Positions 61,294-64,000 of a DNA stretch of 64,000 nucleotides are shown here, in pieces. Source of the stretch: Symbiodinium sp. CCMP2592 (Eukaryota; Sar; Dinophyceae; Suessiales; Symbiodiniaceae). Location: NCBI GenBank assembly GCA_905221615.1, contig CAJNDT010005556.1, positions 2,969,519-3,033,518 of the forward strand, in the 5' to 3' direction. The number at the start of each line of letters is the position of its first letter. The first letter of the stretch is position 1. The translations under genes were made by a program, and so were the position numbers. The notes beneath the pieces were generated by a model. It saw only the letters and a program-made list of their open reading frames with translations. It was not told where the DNA came from and made no database searches.

Positions 61294-61327
61294 TCATGTC
61301 GTTTGACAATGAGAGAGGCACCACACA
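61290..61327 (+). CDS. K+ channel exon after the cNBD
   Basis: Reads AVMSFDNERGTT, continuing HHDFMQAVMSFDNE across a 120-bp intron. Acceptor CATGAAG. The 3' end is not fixed. Confidence 0.7.
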
Positions 61328-61528
61328 AGCGTGATGATCTTCATACTTGGGAGTGTAGCGGCTCGTATAGTGACTGTGTGTTTCTGAACCCAAATAACCT
61401 GAATCTTAAACCCTAAAGCCAAAGCCATCCAAGCCCCGAGCCCTAAACCACTAAACCCCAAAGCCCTAAACCCTAAAACCCTGAACCAAAAAAAAACCCA
61501 ACCCCTAACCCTGAACCTTAAACCCAAG

Positions 61529-61576
61529 CGCGAGATGCTGCCCAAGATGCAAGCTGCAGGCCTGTCCAGAAGCCCA
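61529..61576 (+). CDS. K+ channel C-terminal exon
   Basis: Reads REMLPKMQAAGLSRSP, a helical segment of the type that follows cNBDs. Acceptor AACCCAAG; a GC donor (GCGGAG) is likely. A G-family palindrome starts 23 bases downstream. Confidence 0.5.
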
Positions 61577-61598
61577 GCGGAGGGGTCCTAACTGGAAG

Positions 61599-61709
61599 TA
61601 GGATGCCCAGCAGTACCCTTATTCTCTTTTCGTAGTCCTAGGTTCCTTATAAAGTTACCGTATACCAAAGAAGGAGCCCTTTTTATTTCTAGGTTACTGG
61701 GCATCCTAG
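61599..61709. mobile_element. G-type variant (GCATCCTAG ends)
   Basis: TAGGATGCCCAGCAGTACCC... to ...GGTTACTGGGCATCCTA. A third, left-end-only piece is at 21214-21250. Confidence 0.8.
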
Positions 61710-62082
61710 GGAAGCATGTATACCAAGGGCTGAAACCAACGATTAGGGCTTACCAGGACCCCCCAAGTAGCCTTCAATGGAGCCCTTATGGCCCTTATTA
61801 GATAGAGGGTGTTTAGGTCATCCTAAAGGGCAGTTGGGGGGTTTAGGGCTTAGGGCTTGAAGTAAGGTTTAGGGTTCAGGGTTAAAATTTCCCGACGTTG
61901 ACTGCGCCCGGAAACACACTCATTATATAGGCCCTGCGGTAGTCTCTGCAGTCGCTTTTTCAATAAGAGAAGATCCTTAACTCGAACACCTGAATCCTGT
62001 GCCGATGGGCTATGTCTATGTTGTAAGTCCTAGTAAGGGTTTAAAGATTGGATCTCACAGGGTGTTCTACACGTTCTTTCAG

Positions 62083-62187
62083 GTTCTCCAGCGGCGGCGC
62101 CAATCTTGTCCAGAACTCTGGGACATCGTCCGGCGCTACACGATATGGCAGCTGGCCGATCTTTACGTTGTCCAAGACTTTAAACCC
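62083..62187 (+). CDS. Candidate C-terminal exon (VLQRRRQ...)
   Basis: Acceptor ACGTTCTTTCAG with a good pyrimidine tract. The frame VLQRRRQSCPELWDIVRRYT has high GC3 and the W-x-x-V-R-R pattern common after cNBDs. A second frame is open in the same place, so the reading is provisional. Confidence 0.45.
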
Positions 62188-62321
62188 TAGGGGTTCCTTT
62201 AAAGGGATCCCGAAGGGTTGCTTTAAAGGATCCTCTAAGGGTCTTCGGGGTGAATGCTGATAATAGAGTGTCGCAACCTGCTGGTCGGTAGGAGCCGACA
62301 ACAAGAATACCATGAATTAAC

Positions 62322-62430
62322 TAGGACCCAGAATAGGCCCTTATTCCCTTTTTTAGGGTTTGGGTTCCCTTATAAACCCCTTTAAACCAAAAAGGGCACC
62401 TTTTTATTCCTATGCTACTCTTGGGTCTAG
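62322..62430. mobile_element. G-family element
   Basis: TAGGACCCAGAATAGG... to ...CTACTCTTGGGTCTAG. Confidence 0.85.
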
Positions 62431-62439
62431 TAGTTAAGC

Positions 62440-63160
62440 AGGTATACAGGCATGTATATTGAACCCAAAGCCCCAAAAGCCTCGATCCGTAGTCCTTGAA
62501 CCCTGCTCACCCTGATGAGGCCTCTATGTTGGATTGAATTAGATCCCTGTAAGGATGATTCCGTCAAGGATCCCTTTAAGAACCCGATCAACCCCACAAA
62601 ATCCCCCCTAAAAGGAAGCCTGGTGGCTTCATAAGTCCACCACGATCTAGAACCCTAAACCCTGCAGAATTCTCGTGGAGGCCTTCAAGCAACCCCAAAG
62701 ATGCCATAAAGGGAGCCCTGAAGGAGCCGCTATAGATATAGATCCCTTAACCGAGCCTTTCAAGGAGCCTTCATAGAGCCCTTGTTCCTTAAAGGAACCC
62801 TGAACCCTTGATGATACAAGTCCTGCAACACCTTGATGACCCTAGACTATGGGAGTTATGGTATGTGCCTAATTATGGACAATGCATGATCTATATCCCA
62901 AAACCCTTTAGATCCCTTAAAGGAACCCTTTAACGGTGCCCTTATAGATCCCTTCAAAGGCACCCTAGGATTTATATCATCAAGCGTGCGGACCCCTTAC
63001 AGGAGCCCTTACAAGATCCTTGAATGAAGCCCTTAAAGGAACCTTCGTAGAACCCTTGTCCCTTAAAGGAACCCCGAACCCTACAGAACCCAAGCCCTAA
63101 ACCCTAAACCCTTAAACCCTAAACCCCTAAACCCCTAAACCCTATGGATCCAGGAGCCCT
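62440..63160. other. Intron-like stretch
   Basis: CCCTTTAAAGGAACCC modules, the B element with insertion and a CCCTAAA tract (63085-63145). Confidence 0.5.
62814..62988. mobile_element. B-family element with insertion
   Basis: TTGATGATACAAGTCC... with a 70-base insertion of TAGATCCCTTAAAGG modules, then ...TATATCATCAAGCGT. Confidence 0.65.
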
Positions 63161-63163
63161 TAA

Positions 63164-63286
63164 AGGAACTCCTTCGCATCCTCGCGCCGAGGCTCGCCGC
63201 ACGTCGGGGCATCTTCGCGGAAGCGCGGCGAAGGATCCGACAGAGGCAGAAAAAGTCGGAAAGAGCGGAGAAGGCCGGAGCTGTTT
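63164..63286 (+). CDS. Candidate C-terminal exon, Arg/Ala-rich helix
   Basis: The frame ELLRILAPRLAARRGIFAEA continues to a K/E/R/A-rich helix (RQRQKKSERAEKAGA) and ends where a truncated C-family element begins. The end of this exon is repeated beyond the element (63378-63401). Possibly the channel tail, possibly another gene. Confidence 0.4.
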
Positions 63287-63401
63287 GGGAGTTTCCGAAA
63301 ATTACGTGGTACCTTGTTTTGCGGGTCCTTACAATAAGGATCCTACTATTTTGGGTTAGCAAACAAAGGCGGAGAGCGCGGAGAAGGCCCGGGAGCTCTT
63401 T
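63265..63401 (+). repeat. Direct repeat of exon sequence around a C element
   Basis: GCGGAGAAGGCCGGAGCTGT at 63265 and GCGGAGAAGGCCCGGGAGCT at 63378. Confidence 0.8.
63286..63358. mobile_element. C-family element, right third missing, between direct repeats
   Basis: TGGGAGTTTCCGAAAATTA... to TTTTGGGTTA; the coding sequence before it is repeated after it. Confidence 0.75.
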
Positions 63402-63544
63402 AGTTGAAGCATATATTATAGTATTTGGGGTTTTAAGGATTTAGGGGTTTAGGGGTTTAAGGGTTTTAGGCATACTTTAGTCTATTACAATGTACTATGG
63501 TGGCTGCGAGTTAGGTGGAGAGGTGGCTGGGCTAGCGGTGGGGC

Positions 63545-63740
63545 TTGGCTCGTGGTCTGGTGGCTGCTACGTTGCAACTGGTGCTGTGGCTGGCGGCTGG
63601 TGCCTGGTGGGTGGTGGTGGCTGAAGATAAGGAGGCTCGAAGGCGGCTAGAGGATCGATGGGAGGGCAGGTGGCTGGAGAGCAAGTGGGTGCAGGCTGCA
63701 AGGCAGGTGGCTGGAGGTGGAAGTGAGTGGCTTGTGGGGG
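63545..63740 (+). repeat. GTGGCTGG-rich minisatellite-like tract
   Basis: Repeated GGTGGCTGG motifs give a Trp/Ala/Val-rich 75-codon ORF (ATG 63545). I see no splice sites or family motif; probably not a gene. Confidence 0.5.
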
Positions 63741-64000
63741 TTTGGGTTTGGGGGTTTGGGCTCAGGGCATGAAAACGGTTTCACGATTTGATCTTCAAGG
63801 TCTGGGCGGTGTAGTTTGATTCAAGCTTTAGGGGGTTTGTAGGGTTTGTAGGACATAATAAATCGTTCATAGGTTTTGGTGTTTGTTGTACGGTTTGGAG
63901 GATTTTTTGGTTTGGAGGGCTGTTTCAGGCTTAGCGGTAGGTGTTTAAAGGGATTTTCAGATTTTGGGTTCGTTGTTTGCAATGATGGGGTTTGGGGCTT

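Larger units (their letters stand above)
26402..62187 (+). other. Voltage-gated-type K+ channel gene with cyclic-nucleotide-binding domain (gene span)
   Basis: Exons spread over about 36 kb assemble in order into a six-transmembrane K+ channel followed by a C-linker and cNBD. Seen directly: an S1-like helix, S2 with the conserved acidic residue (FIFFIDMMLQF), S3 (KTWFVLDFVTLIPFD), S4 with regularly spaced R/K (VKVLRALRLLKLIRLV), pore TSVGYGD, S6, C-linker (RLRRYFLQNR) and cNBD (GEVWGED, ALTYCEV). Known of the family: such channels are plasma- or endomembrane tetramers that conduct K+ and are gated by voltage and sometimes by cyclic nucleotides. Donors are GT, GC or GA; acceptors all AG. S5 and the turret are not securely located. 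The N-terminus and the stop codon are not proven. The gene could be EAG-like or HCN/CNG-like; I cannot choose from the sequence alone. Confidence 0.85.

Noticed and set aside
1-64000. Spliced-leader relics, tRNA, rRNA or snRNA genes
   Set aside because: I looked for a dinoflagellate spliced-leader-like string and for RNA gene motifs by eye and found none I could support; a covariance-model scan would be decisive.

Overview
The window looks like nuclear DNA of a dinoflagellate (Suessiales/Symbiodiniaceae-like; species not determinable). The reasons are: spliceosomal genes cut into exons of about 30-150 nt; introns whose donors are GC or GA as often as GT, always with AG acceptors; degenerate TTTAGGG/CCCTAAA tracts throughout; and a dense population of short palindromic elements. 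There are no bacterial-type operons, rRNAs, tRNAs or CRISPR arrays that I can see. Nearly all the ORFs longer than 60 codons are accidental; real coding sequence is in short, GC-richer exons on the + strand.

Right part (about 25-63 kb): one + strand gene for a voltage-gated-type potassium channel with a C-terminal cyclic-nucleotide-binding domain (EAG/HCN/CNG superfamily layout). Exons can be joined in phase from S1 (26.6 kb) through S2 (30.75), S3 (33.2 and 34.05), S4 (35.15), the S4-S5 linker (36.7, 37.3), pore helix and TSVGYGD filter (44.3, 45.2), S6 (46.26), C-linker (46.9, 50.2, 52.3, 53.7, 55.3) and cNBD (56.4-61.3), with C-terminal exons to about 63.3 kb. Introns run from 120 bp to about 6 kb (the S5/turret exons in the largest gap are not securely found).

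Left part (about 0.9-25 kb): many further + strand exon-like segments with splice sites and high GC3 that I cannot assign to a family. Some chain in phase (18.68-19.32 kb; 20.03-20.59 kb). They may be one or more upstream genes or a very long N-terminus of the channel gene. Several intronic patches (32.1-32.5, 40.0-40.5, 42.0-42.5, 49.4 kb) also look protein-coding but do not fit the channel.

Everything between exons is repeat: about a dozen families of 80-130 bp near-perfect palindromes, mostly ending in TA (here called A-J, L, M, P, Q, R), present in about 100 copies, often nested, plus (TA)n and other microsatellites, telomere-like tracts, and tandem arrays. Several introns are bounded by 13-23 bp direct repeats that straddle the splice junctions, and A-family termini supply splice sites in places. 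Together this suggests that introns here were created and inflated by introner-like, MITE-like elements.
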